A DNA stretch of 64,000 bases from Gammaproteobacteria bacterium 45_16_T64 (lineage in GTDB: Bacteria > Pseudomonadota > Gammaproteobacteria > Pseudomonadales > Ketobacteraceae): positions 22,740 to 86,739 of the forward strand of contig MABD01000030.1 in the NCBI GenBank assembly GCA_002162955.1, given 5' to 3'. The stretch's first letter is position 1, and every line of letters begins with the position of its first letter. The notes under the pieces are model-generated. The model was not told the origin of the DNA. It made no database searches and worked only from the letters and a program-made list of their open reading frames with translations. A program made the position numbers and the translations under genes. Below, in pieces: positions 35,063 to 44,171 of the stretch.

Positions 35063-37153
35063 CTATTCCCTGGCTTTTTTGGATCGAAGAGAGTGGTTAG
35101 CATGTCGCAGCGCTTGATCCATTAGAGGGCCGTGTTGTGTAGGAATGATCTCTTTTTTAACCATACGTGTTGCTACCTCAGTTGTGCTCAGAATACTGGA
35201 CTTTTGACCACTGGGAAGGCTAAACAATAGATCCTGTGAAAAAGGCAGCCTCTGACTCAATTTACACAGGACAGGTGTGCTATCGGTAGCCATAAATCTA
35301 AACCATGTTCCCAACGAAAGGTGCTCAACTTGTGTGTGGGTGTCGCAAAAAAGTGCAGCGTCGAGCTTTTCAACTTCTTGTTGGTCCATATAATCGACCA
35401 TAGTTGATGGCTCTTTAAGAATATTGTCAATCCGCGGGTAATTTGCCTGGCCAATTGATGCGTCTGTGTGGACACGGTGTAGGGCGAGCCGGAATTGAGT
35501 AAGGTGCTTCGATACTTGTTGCGTATCAGTGGTAATGAGTCGTAGTTTCTCTCGAATTGACTCGATAAGCTGATCCAGTGTGTGGGGGGGCGTAGAGGTG
35601 GGGCCACCGGAGAGTGAGATGATATGCTGGGTTAGCGATAGCACGTGTGCGACTTCCGCCGAATGATCGTCGAATTTCAAATAGTGTTGAAATAATATCT
35701 GTTTCCATGGCCCCAATAGGAATGTTGTGCATTTGGGGTGAATGGACTTCCCCTGTAAACGATCGCTCAGTAGTTGATCTGTGATCGTTCTAGCGTAGGT
35801 GGTTTTATCTTTTCCCTGTTCACTTTGAATGAGGCGCTGTTCTATTATCTTGGCTCGTTGTGAGTGTTGCTTTGCGATGTTGAGGAGTGATTTTACCTGC
35901 TTTTGCAACTGTGCGGGTGTTCTGTAAAGCTCGTGAGTAAGGTGATCTATGATGTTCCTTATCCCGTTATAGAGTGGCCTTTGAAGAGCGAGGTCTGATT
36001 GGCTTTCTAGAGAGGTTATGGCATTCAGCAACTTTCTGAAAGGGTGGTGGCGATTCTTCAAGAAACGCGTATCCACGAGCGCAACTTTGAGTAACGGTAA
36101 TTGCAGTTGTAAGAGTAATGATCGTAGAGCGATGGGGAGTTCTTGAGTATAGATAAATGAAAATGCGCGATCGAGCAACAGTATAATTTCTTTATCCCTA
36201 GAGGGTAGGCTGCGGCGTTCGTGTGTTGCTGCGCTATTCTGTAACAGGAATTCAACTAGAGGGTGAATTCTTAGGGGACCGATAGATAGAGGGTGCTTTG
36301 ACTGGATGCGCTGAAGATAATCGATTATCTGAATCAGCTTAGGTGCAGGTAGGTAGCGTTGTTGTATTTGAGCTGGCGGAGTTTTTCCTGTGGGCTGTAT
36401 TATTTCATGGACTTGTGTGCCGGCCACTTCATTTGTTTGTGAGGTTTTTTTCGCCGCGGTGGTAAAGCGGGTATGTCGTATGCTGGCAGCATCAATCTCG
36501 ACGCAAAAGCCCTTATCGATTAGGTAATTATTGGTATCAGAGATTTCTTGTCTGAGAGTTGCAGTCAATGTTTGAGCAAAAATGCTCAGCAATTTAAGCT
36601 GGTTTGAGTTTGATAGCTTAAGAGGTGCGATCGCCAGCGCAAAAGCGCAAACAATTTGCTGTGGGTCAAGGGGGTTGTTTGAGGACGCTATTTTTGCCTC
36701 AGGTAGTAGGGCGTTGAGGCGGGTGAGGATATGTAGCAGTGGGCCAGGCAATTCACAGCGTGCTCGGGTAATAATATTATTGATCGACGCTTCAATATCG
36801 AAACTCTGGGCGCCATATAAGTCAATCAAAGACGGTGCTCTGCGTTGAGATTGATCGTTAAATAGCAACCTAAAATTCTGAGTTAAATAGTGGCGAAAAC
36901 GGGTTTGTGAGTGAACGGACTTTGATTGTATTTCATCAATGTCGGTGAAATAAGAGCGTTGAAGGTTCTGATTGGGTGCAGTATTTGCGGATGCCAATAA
37001 GGCGTTTTCCATTGTGCTGAAAATACGGTTAAGCATCGCAACGAAGGATCGTATCGATGTGCGCTCGATATGATAAAAATGATTTACTCTTTCTGGGTCA
37101 GTGATTAAGCGGGGAGTATCCGCGTGTAATCGCGACGTAGCCTTATTGTTCAT
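35063..37153 (-). CDS. DUF1631 family protein (second, diverged paralogue)
   Basis: 696 residues. It shares with the downstream gene the FDIEASINNIITRARCELPG block, the [10 protein letters not shown] motif and the C-terminal domain (LSLGTWFRFMATDS, LLFSLPSGQK), but it lacks the long Pro/Gln linker and is otherwise strongly diverged. It is richer in Ser/Thr and His than its partner. Same strand, 125 nt apart. The start ATG 37153 has no clear ribosome-binding site. The family has no known reaction; the unequal divergence suggests specialisation of one copy. Confidence 0.75.
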   Translation of the reverse strand: MNNKATSRLHADTPRLITDPERVNHFYHIERTSIRSFVAMLNRIFSTMENALLASANTAPNQNLQRSYFTDIDEIQSKSVHSQTRFRHYLTQNFRLLFNDQSQRRAPSLIDLYGAQSFDIEASINNIITRARCELPGPLLHILTRLNALLPEAKIASSNNPLDPQQIVCAFALAIAPLKLSNSNQLKLLSIFAQTLTATLRQEISDTNNYLIDKGFCVEIDAASIRHTRFTTAAKKTSQTNEVAGTQVHEIIQPTGKTPPAQIQQRYLPAPKLIQIIDYLQRIQSKHPLSIGPLRIHPLVEFLLQNSAATHERRSLPSRDKEIILLLDRAFSFIYTQELPIALRSLLLQLQLPLLKVALVDTRFLKNRHHPFRKLLNAITSLESQSDLALQRPLYNGIRNIIDHLTHELYRTPAQLQKQVKSLLNIAKQHSQRAKIIEQRLIQSEQGKDKTTYARTITDQLLSDRLQGKSIHPKCTTFLLGPWKQILFQHYLKFDDHSAEVAHVLSLTQHIISLSGGPTSTPPHTLDQLIESIREKLRLITTDTQQVSKHLTQFRLALHRVHTDASIGQANYPRIDNILKEPSTMVDYMDQQEVEKLDAALFCDTHTQVEHLSLGTWFRFMATDSTPVLCKLSQRLPFSQDLLFSLPSGQKSSILSTTEVATRMVKKEIIPTQHGPLMDQALRHANHSLRSKKARE

Positions 37154-37296
37154 GATTGTATGGCGAAAAGCTTATAGCTTTATTTGTTTTTAATATTATA
37201 TGCCGAGGTAGATGCAATAAATCACAGAAATGCAGCTAAACCTTTTGGTCAGAGGCTTGAAGTAGCAGGCAGTGTAACAAAGAGATGGAAGATAAA

Positions 37297-40200
37297 CTAT
37301 GACCCAATTCCGAATCTGCGTTTGGTGTTTTCAATCATCATTAATAATGCGGGTATAAAAAATAGAATTAGGAATGTGCCATACAGTAACCCGAAGACAA
37401 TGGATATTGCCATTGGGATTAGAAACTGAGCTTGTAGGGAGGTTTCAAATAATATCGGAAGCAGTCCCGCGACGGTTGTAAGTGTTGTTAATAGTACTGC
37501 GCGAAATCGTGCACAAATAGCGTCGACAATGGCCTGATGAGCTTCTAGTCCTGCTTCGCGCAATTTCGCATAGAAGGTTATTAATACAATGGAATCATTA
37601 ATAACAATGCCTGATAAACCAAACAGTCCCATCAACGAAAACATGGATAGGTCTTTACCTAATAGAAAATGCCCAAATATCGCACCGGTAAGACCAAAAG
37701 GAATCGCGGCCATTACGGCGAGAGGCCAGCTATAGGATGCGAAAACCCAAGCTAAGATAATATAAATAAATGTAAGGCCTAATCCGACACCCACGATCAT
37801 GTCGTTCAGTGTTTCTTTTTGATCAACCGCCTGTCCATCCGCGCCAATGGTGAGGCTATATTTGGCCTTTAATGACGGGAGAAAGGACTTGTAAAGAGAT
37901 GCCGAAATTTCGTTGGCATTACCCGCGGATTCATCCACGTCGGCACCAACAACAATGTTTAGTTCTTTATCTGTATGGTTGAGCTGGCTGAGGCCTTGTC
38001 GTGATTCAAAGGTGACAATATTGGCAAGTGGAACAATTTGGCCGCTAGGTGTAACAATAGGCAGTTGTTCTAATGCCAAGCTTTGGTCTTTTTCGTATTG
38101 AGGTAGGCTGACTCGTACTTCAATTTCGTTATCTTTCTCATGGAATATTTGTGCAACTGAACCATCGAAAGCCGCTCGGATTTGTTTGCCCATAAACTCG
38201 GTGGTCATGCCTAAACTTCTGCCAGTGGGGGTGAGGGTATAAATAAGTTGCTCTTGGCCAAAGGGCAGATCATCACCAATATTGCTCACTCCATTGTATT
38301 TACGTAATTCTTCTTGCAACTCCAAGGATGCTTGTTTGAGTTGTAGCGGGTCAGATCCAATAAGTCGAAAGCCTAGCGCTTGGCCGCCAGGCCCAAGTTT
38401 TCGTTGGTTGATGGCGAAACGTGATACGCCTGAGGGTAGCACGATTTTCTCTTTCCACTTTTTTATGAATTCTACATTTGTAATCGGGCGTTTTCCGATC
38501 TTTAAATCCACAACGAGTGCGCCATTTTCATTGGCAATCTCCGCTCTCCATCCACCTCTAAAAAAACTTCGGCGATGGTAGGTGATGCCAATGTTTACCA
38601 TTTGGTTGTCATACTCGGCATCTAGTTCGGCCAATGTTTCCTCAAGATGGGTTAAGAATGAATTGACATTTCTTTCGGGGATGCCTGGATGAAATTCGAC
38701 ACTGGCACGCAATTCGTTGCCCTGAATTGTTGGGAAGAAAGTGAAGCGAAGATGGCCAGTTAAGGACATTGATAGGGCGAGGATGAACGCAGAAATACCG
38801 ATGGTAATTGTGGTGCCACGGTATTGGATTGCGCGCTCAATAGTGGGTCGTACGACTTCTTCTCGGAATTGATTGAAGTAAACGTCAAATCGTGCACGGA
38901 TACTCTCTGGGTTTTCGGGTTTTTGTTTTTTTAAGCTGTGATGTAAGTGGCCAGGCAGGATAATGAAACACTCTATTATTGAGGCGATGATCACACAAAT
39001 AATAATGGTGGGTAAGTCGACAATTATTTTCCCCATGGTGCCGCCAATAAGGGCCAAAGGCAGGAACGCTGCAATGGTGGTCAAGGAGGACGAAATAACG
39101 GGAGCAAGCATGCGCTGTGCTCCTCCAACGGCGGATGAGAATGCGCTCTCACCTAATTCGACATGGGTGAGCGTATCTTCGCCAACCACGATGGCATCGT
39201 CGACGATGATTCCTAGTGCCATGATCAGGGCAAATAAACTGATCATATTAATGGAACCACCGATAAAGTAGAGAATGGCGAGGGTTGCGAGAAAAGAGGT
39301 AGGAATACCGACTGTCACCCAAAATGCGACGCGAGCACGTAAGAATAAAAACAAGGTGGCAACGACAAGCATCAATCCGCCGGTACCATTGTTGACTAAT
39401 AATTGGATACGCTCTTTTAAGCTTTTCCAGCGTTCATTGTAGGGATGTAATTCAACACCCAATGGAAGCTGGTTTTTTGTCTCATCCATCCACTGATGAA
39501 GGATTTCTGCTAGCTGCAGAATATCCTCTTCGTCGGACCGCATAATGATCATTTCGACCGCTGGTTTACCATTCCATGAAAGGTAGGCCTGGTCAGACTG
39601 AGGTCGTCGAGAAACGGTGGCGATGTCGTTAACGCGTAATAACCTTCCTTGTTGATCCGTTGTTACTGGTAGTGTTTCAAAACCAATAATTGACCGCTGT
39701 TGTTCCAGGCTACGAATCTGCTTAGATACTTCGCTCTTCGTGGCAGTGCCTGCGGGTAGATTCTGACTGTTCTGGCGAATGTTGGATGCAATTTGTTGAA
39801 GAGATAAGCCGGTTTCATAGATGGCGGTAGAGGGAACTTCTATGGCGATTTCTTCCTCCGGCAACCCGTTAAAGTTTATTTTTTTAATGCCTCGTTGTAT
39901 TAATTCGGTCTCAAACTTTCGTGCCAGAAGACTGATTTCATCTAAGTGTTCTGGTCCAGTGATAAGTACTTTGGCCGCCGGAGAGTAGCGCTCAACCCGT
40001 TGTACTACTGGTCGTTCAGCTTCAGCAGGAAGGTTGCGTATCACTTCAATTTTTTGGCGAACCTTATTAACGATGGGTTCAATGTCAGTGCCTTCAAGGA
40101 GTTCCAGGACGATAGACGCATGTCCGGGTAGACTACTGGATGTGAGGGTCTTTATTTGAGTGATGCTGCTTAGTGATTGTTCGATAGGAAGGGTGACAGA

Positions 40201-40425
40201 TTGTTCAATATCTTCAGCGCTCGCACCGCTCCAAGTTACATTTACGGTGATAAAATCCAATTCAAATTGCGGGAAGAATTGTGTGTTGAGATTCTTTAGT
40301 CCCCACAATCCACACAATATAAAAAGAAACATAAGTAGGTTCGCCGCAACTTTGTGTTGCGTAAAAATAGCAATAAGGCTTTGCGTATTTGATGTATTGC
40401 CTGTTGGAGGTTGGGTTTCAGCCAT
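37297..40425 (-). CDS. RND efflux transporter permease (AcrB superfamily)
   Basis: 1042 residues. TM1 is near residues 28-45; two large periplasmic loops and twelve TM helices are evident. TM4 contains the proton-relay pair in GIIVDDAIVVGED. The TM10 region reads GIVINDSIVLITF, so the Lys found in AcrB at this place is absent, as in a widespread marine subgroup of the superfamily. Substrate probably hydrophobic/amphiphilic compounds, not metals. Its ATG starts 2 nt after the adaptor stop, so the two are one operon. No outer-membrane factor is adjacent; a shared TolC-like channel is implied. Confidence 0.92.
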   Translation of the reverse strand: MAETQPPTGNTSNTQSLIAIFTQHKVAANLLMFLFILCGLWGLKNLNTQFFPQFELDFITVNVTWSGASAEDIEQSVTLPIEQSLSSITQIKTLTSSSLPGHASIVLELLEGTDIEPIVNKVRQKIEVIRNLPAEAERPVVQRVERYSPAAKVLITGPEHLDEISLLARKFETELIQRGIKKINFNGLPEEEIAIEVPSTAIYETGLSLQQIASNIRQNSQNLPAGTATKSEVSKQIRSLEQQRSIIGFETLPVTTDQQGRLLRVNDIATVSRRPQSDQAYLSWNGKPAVEMIIMRSDEEDILQLAEILHQWMDETKNQLPLGVELHPYNERWKSLKERIQLLVNNGTGGLMLVVATLFLFLRARVAFWVTVGIPTSFLATLAILYFIGGSINMISLFALIMALGIIVDDAIVVGEDTLTHVELGESAFSSAVGGAQRMLAPVISSSLTTIAAFLPLALIGGTMGKIIVDLPTIIICVIIASIIECFIILPGHLHHSLKKQKPENPESIRARFDVYFNQFREEVVRPTIERAIQYRGTTITIGISAFILALSMSLTGHLRFTFFPTIQGNELRASVEFHPGIPERNVNSFLTHLEETLAELDAEYDNQMVNIGITYHRRSFFRGGWRAEIANENGALVVDLKIGKRPITNVEFIKKWKEKIVLPSGVSRFAINQRKLGPGGQALGFRLIGSDPLQLKQASLELQEELRKYNGVSNIGDDLPFGQEQLIYTLTPTGRSLGMTTEFMGKQIRAAFDGSVAQIFHEKDNEIEVRVSLPQYEKDQSLALEQLPIVTPSGQIVPLANIVTFESRQGLSQLNHTDKELNIVVGADVDESAGNANEISASLYKSFLPSLKAKYSLTIGADGQAVDQKETLNDMIVGVGLGLTFIYIILAWVFASYSWPLAVMAAIPFGLTGAIFGHFLLGKDLSMFSLMGLFGLSGIVINDSIVLITFYAKLREAGLEAHQAIVDAICARFRAVLLTTLTTVAGLLPILFETSLQAQFLIPMAISIVFGLLYGTFLILFFIPALLMMIENTKRRFGIGS

Positions 40426-40427
40426 AG

Positions 40428-41672
40428 CTACTGTGTGATTTGTACTTCCATGCCGGAAATTGCATTGGGAATTTGAGTGATAAGAATGTCAGAGCCTTCC
40501 TTGATATTAGCTCCGTCGATAAGAAATGCAGGTGAACCATCGTTAAGGGTGGTCACCCCAAGGCGATTAATCTGATGACTCACCAGTACGGATTCACTGA
40601 CAGTATAGATGCGATCTTGACCATACATCGCTTGGGGAGGGACAGCGATGCTATTAGTGATAATAGGTAGTGATAGGTTAATCGAGAGTGAGCGGCCAAT
40701 GGTGATGGCATTGGATTGTTTAATGGAGGTATTATCAATGGTAAATAAACCATCGATACCACCTCGCCCCTTGCTGATTTCACCGGATAAGCGAGATAAT
40801 GAGATCGGCACGGATGCATTGGATGATTGGAAGCTGCCTTTGATGCTGATGTTGTGTGAAAGCGCGGTTTCAAATGAGGGTAAGTACTTAAGAGGAATTT
40901 GCGCCCTTAATTCTATTGAATCGATATCGTAAAGCGTTAGCACCTGATCACCAGCTCGCAATCGGTTTTGGGGAGATATATGGATGTTGGTCACTCTCGC
41001 ATCAAAGGGGGCTCGGATTTCGGTGCGAGCTAAGTCTAGTGTTGATTGGTCTCGTAACGCGACGACTTTGATATGTTGTGCTTTGAGCCTTGCCAAACGG
41101 TTGGGGTGATCTTTAATGGCAAGCTCTCGGTTGAGTAAGCTAAGAGACTGTTTACCTGCTGCTTGTTTTGAATCGTCCCACTGTACATCGGAACCGACTT
41201 GACGTTGTGCTAGGTTTCCATAGCGCTTGCTTGCTTTGTTGCTGAGTCTGGATAGCTCTTTTTCAATGACGAGTGCTTCAATATCCGAAGCGTACCGATT
41301 GTTTTCTGCGTCTATCTGCGCTTGGAGGTCGATAACATCGGCTTCCCGCTGAGTGAGCCGCAGGGCTTCATCGCTTGGATCTAGTGTGACAAGCAGAGTA
41401 CCTTTTTCGACGAAGCGGCCTTCTTCCGTATGAACCTGTTTGACATAAGCGTTAGACGGGGAGGCAAGCGTGGTCTCGCGCGGAGACTCAAGTTGACCTA
41501 TTAGGGTAAGTTGTGGCGACTGTGGTGACAGCTGGGCTTTTTGAACGGATACCCGCCATGCGTTATTGGAGCTAGGTTTGGCTTTAGCTTCGGGGCGCAG
41601 AGTGTAAAGTGCTAATATACAGACAGCGACAATGGAGATTACGAGAATAGGGTATAGCTTATTTTTGTTCAT
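40428..41672 (-). CDS. RND efflux periplasmic adaptor (membrane fusion protein)
   Basis: 414 residues. An N-terminal membrane anchor (about 7-25) is followed by the lipoyl half-motif PSNAYVKQVHTEEGRFVEKG, a coiled-coil hairpin (about 110-205), the second half-motif TEIRAPFDARVTNIHI, and beta-barrel and membrane-proximal domains to the end. It bridges the downstream-encoded RND pump and an outer-membrane channel. The two genes form one minus-strand operon that is divergent from ompR. Control by OmpR is possible because the shared gap carries OmpR-like repeats. Confidence 0.9.
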   Translation of the reverse strand: MNKNKLYPILVISIVAVCILALYTLRPEAKAKPSSNNAWRVSVQKAQLSPQSPQLTLIGQLESPRETTLASPSNAYVKQVHTEEGRFVEKGTLLVTLDPSDEALRLTQREADVIDLQAQIDAENNRYASDIEALVIEKELSRLSNKASKRYGNLAQRQVGSDVQWDDSKQAAGKQSLSLLNRELAIKDHPNRLARLKAQHIKVVALRDQSTLDLARTEIRAPFDARVTNIHISPQNRLRAGDQVLTLYDIDSIELRAQIPLKYLPSFETALSHNISIKGSFQSSNASVPISLSRLSGEISKGRGGIDGLFTIDNTSIKQSNAITIGRSLSINLSLPIITNSIAVPPQAMYGQDRIYTVSESVLVSHQINRLGVTTLNDGSPAFLIDGANIKEGSDILITQIPNAISGMEVQITQ

Positions 41673-41760
41673 CAGAGGTATAGAATAGACCTGTGTGCCT
41701 CGGCTCTCTCTTGGATTCCTAACAGAGAATAGCCTAATGTACTTAATAAAGGGGCTTTTC

Positions 41761-41838
41761 GTTACAAAAGTTACAAAATCCTTGAGTGCAATTTGTCTTT
41801 CGCATCAAGGTTGTAGCACGATGTTCATATCTTGTAAC
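41761..41838. promoter_or_regulatory. Candidate OmpR-type binding repeats between the efflux operon and ompR
   Basis: GTTACA occurs at 41761-41766 and 41770-41775 (9-bp periodicity), and its complement TGTAAC at 41833-41838. E. coli OmpR boxes are GTTACA-like elements with 10-bp spacing, so the match is close but not exact. The 263-bp gap holds both divergent promoters. Confidence 0.4.
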
Positions 41839-41935
41839 AAAAGGCACTCACTAGCTATTTATGATTTACGTATAGTCAGGCTATTGTAGAGTCTGACCAT
41901 GAGTCAATAGTTCCGCCTTAGATCTGGAGAATGTT

Positions 41936-42685
41936 GTGACAGAAGTAGCGCAAGCACAAGTTGACTCGCAAGAGCAGCTCAAAATATTGGTAGTGGATGA
42001 TGATGCTAGATTACGGGCATTGCTACAGCGTTTTCTTGAAGAGCAAGGGTATATCGTAAAAGCAGTCGCAGATGCTGAGCAAATGGATCGAGCGTTAGGC
42101 CGCGAAATATACTCGCTGATGGTGTTAGATCTAATGCTACCAGGGGAAGATGGGTTATCAATATGTAAGCGACTGCGAGAGCTAGAGAGTGCTCTACCAA
42201 TCATTATGCTCACCGCAAAAGGTGATGATAATGATAGAATTAGTGGCTTAGATGCAGGCGCTGATGATTATTTGCCGAAACCTTTTAACCCTCGTGAACT
42301 GGTTGCAAGAATTAAAGCGGTGATGCGACGCCAAGTCAAAGAGCTTCCTGGTGCACCAAGCCAACAAGATGAAGTCGTAGAATTTGGCCCTTATGTATTG
42401 GATCTTTCCGTACGTTCGCTTACCAAAAATGGTGAGTCAATGTCTCTTACCACCGGTGAGTTTGCCGTTATGAAGGCATTGGTTCAGCACCCAAGGGAGC
42501 CGTTGACGCGTGACAAGTTAATGAATTTGGCGCGTGGTCGAGAGTGGAGTGCGATGGAGAGAAGTATTGATGTACAAGTTTCTCGCTTACGACGCCTTAT
42601 TGAAGAAGATCCATCCAACTCTCGCTATATTCAGACGGTATGGGGTGTAGGTTATGTGTTTGTACCGGATGGTGGGGCAAGTTAA
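41936..42685 (+). CDS. ompR: Response regulator OmpR
   Basis: 249 residues from GTG 41936, with GGAG at 41926-41929; the nearby ATG 41931 reads into a stop. The receiver domain (about 18-135) has the acidic pair in VVDDD, phospho-acceptor Asp65 in VLDLMLPGEDG, and the conserved Lys in DYLPKPF. The C-terminal winged helix (about 150-245) contains LTTGEFAVMKALVQHPREPL and YIQTVWGVGYVF. It controls envelope genes with osmolarity. envZ follows after a terminator-like hairpin. Confidence 0.93.
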   Translation: MTEVAQAQVDSQEQLKILVVDDDARLRALLQRFLEEQGYIVKAVADAEQMDRALGREIYSLMVLDLMLPGEDGLSICKRLRELESALPIIMLTAKGDDNDRISGLDAGADDYLPKPFNPRELVARIKAVMRRQVKELPGAPSQQDEVVEFGPYVLDLSVRSLTKNGESMSLTTGEFAVMKALVQHPREPLTRDKLMNLARGREWSAMERSIDVQVSRLRRLIEEDPSNSRYIQTVWGVGYVFVPDGGAS

Positions 42686-42753
42686 GTACGTGGAGTAGCG
42701 GTTGTAATACAAAATCTGATGGCGTCGACTTTCAGATACCTCTAAAATCTATC

Positions 42754-42778
42754 AGCGGTGATTTATCACCGCTTTTTT
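42754..42778 (+). terminator. Intrinsic terminator between ompR and envZ
   Basis: AGCGGTGA (42754-42761) and TCACCGCT (42766-42773) form an 8-bp stem with a TTTA loop, followed by six T. It should reduce transcription into envZ and so set the OmpR:EnvZ ratio, since the two genes are usually co-transcribed. Confidence 0.75.
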
Positions 42779-42816
42779 GTGTATGCTTCCCTCTTATTTG
42801 ATGTGAGAACTTTCTG

Positions 42817-44154
42817 TTGAAAATAACGCCGCAGTCTTCGTTTTGGCGCATGGTACTTTTGATTTGGGCCGTGGTTATCATGAGCCAGTTGTTTACCCTA
42901 TGGTTTGCCTTTTCTTATGTCTACCTTCCGGGGGTAAAGCAGTCGGCACACCTAGTGTCGTTAGAAATGCGTACGCTGGAGGCTGGAATTGGGCTTGCAG
43001 AGAAGCAACAGCTTATTGATGCGTTAATGGAAGGGCAGCCGGAAGAAACCGGTGTGTTTTATACCGTTGATGAAAATAAGATCCCAGACGAAAGCAGTTA
43101 TCTAATGACGGATCTGTTTGTTGAGCCGATGAAAGATATATTAGGTGCCGGTGCAAAGGTGCGTTTGGGTTTACACCCGATTCCAGGGCTTTGGGTCAGC
43201 AATAGCGAACTTGATGGTGTTTGGGTGCACCTGCCCTTGGATCGCTTTTTGCCCTATGATGGATTGCTTGTTACTTCATGGGTGGTAGGAACACCTGCGG
43301 TGGCGATGATATTGGCGGCGGTATTTGTGCGACGTTTTAGCCGGTTGTTGAAGCGTTTGGAAGAAGCTGCGCGACGAATTGGTCGTGGTGAGCCGGTGAT
43401 GACACTGGATATGGATAATGGCCCGCAAGAGATTATCGCGGTGAATCAGGCTTTCAATCAAATGCATAAGAATCTCCAGCAGGCCACACGAGAGCGGGCG
43501 TTGTTGTTGGCAGGAATCTCCCATGACCTTCGTACGCCCCTGACTCGGATGCGATTAACAGCAGAGTTTTTAGGGGAAAATGATCAAGAGTTACAAGAGG
43601 GAATGATTCGGGATATCCAGGATATGGACGATATATTGGATCAATTTATTGCCTTTATTCGCGACGGTAGTGATGAGGCGACCGAGGTGGGGGACCTTAA
43701 CGAGGTTGTTCAAGAGGTTGCTAGCCAATATCAAGTCGATAATGTGGATATCAGTGTTGATGTGCAGCCGGTTCCCGATATTTCACTCAAGCGCTTATCC
43801 CTTAAGCGAATGGTCGGTAACCTGATTGGTAATGCGATTCGCCATGGAGGAGGCAAGGTTGATATTTTTAGTGGAATGGAAAACGGTGAAATCTGTATGG
43901 TGGTGGCTGATAGAGGTCCAGGTCTGACCGAGTCCGAAATGCTGGCGTTGTTCCAGCCGTTTGCGCGCGGGGATGAGTCTCGGAGCACTCAGGGTTCAGG
44001 CCTTGGTTTGGCTATCGTGAAGCGCATCGTGGATATGCACCATGGCCGAGTTGAGTTAAGGAACCGGGAGGGTGGAGGATTGGAAGCTAGGGTATACCTA
44101 CCGGTTACAGGTGAGATGGTACCCCCTGAGTCCATGATGACCCGAATCAGGTGA
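42817..44154 (+). CDS. envZ: Sensor histidine kinase EnvZ
   Basis: 445 residues if the TTG at 42817 is used; an in-frame ATG at 42850 is possible but would cut off the part (MKITPQSSFWRM) that precedes TM1 in EnvZ. TM1 is about 12-35 and TM2 about 155-175, with a periplasmic domain between them, then HAMP (about 175-230). The H-box GISHDLRTPLTR has His near residue 235. The ATPase domain has NLIGNAIRHG, DRGPG and GSGLGLAIV. It phosphorylates and dephosphorylates OmpR in response to envelope osmotic cues. It converges on the vgrG gene with only 17 nt between stops. Confidence 0.93.
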   Translation: MKITPQSSFWRMVLLIWAVVIMSQLFTLWFAFSYVYLPGVKQSAHLVSLEMRTLEAGIGLAEKQQLIDALMEGQPEETGVFYTVDENKIPDESSYLMTDLFVEPMKDILGAGAKVRLGLHPIPGLWVSNSELDGVWVHLPLDRFLPYDGLLVTSWVVGTPAVAMILAAVFVRRFSRLLKRLEEAARRIGRGEPVMTLDMDNGPQEIIAVNQAFNQMHKNLQQATRERALLLAGISHDLRTPLTRMRLTAEFLGENDQELQEGMIRDIQDMDDILDQFIAFIRDGSDEATEVGDLNEVVQEVASQYQVDNVDISVDVQPVPDISLKRLSLKRMVGNLIGNAIRHGGGKVDIFSGMENGEICMVVADRGPGLTESEMLALFQPFARGDESRSTQGSGLGLAIVKRIVDMHHGRVELRNREGGGLEARVYLPVTGEMVPPESMMTRIR

Positions 44155-44171
44155 TATCTCTTCGGTATCGC

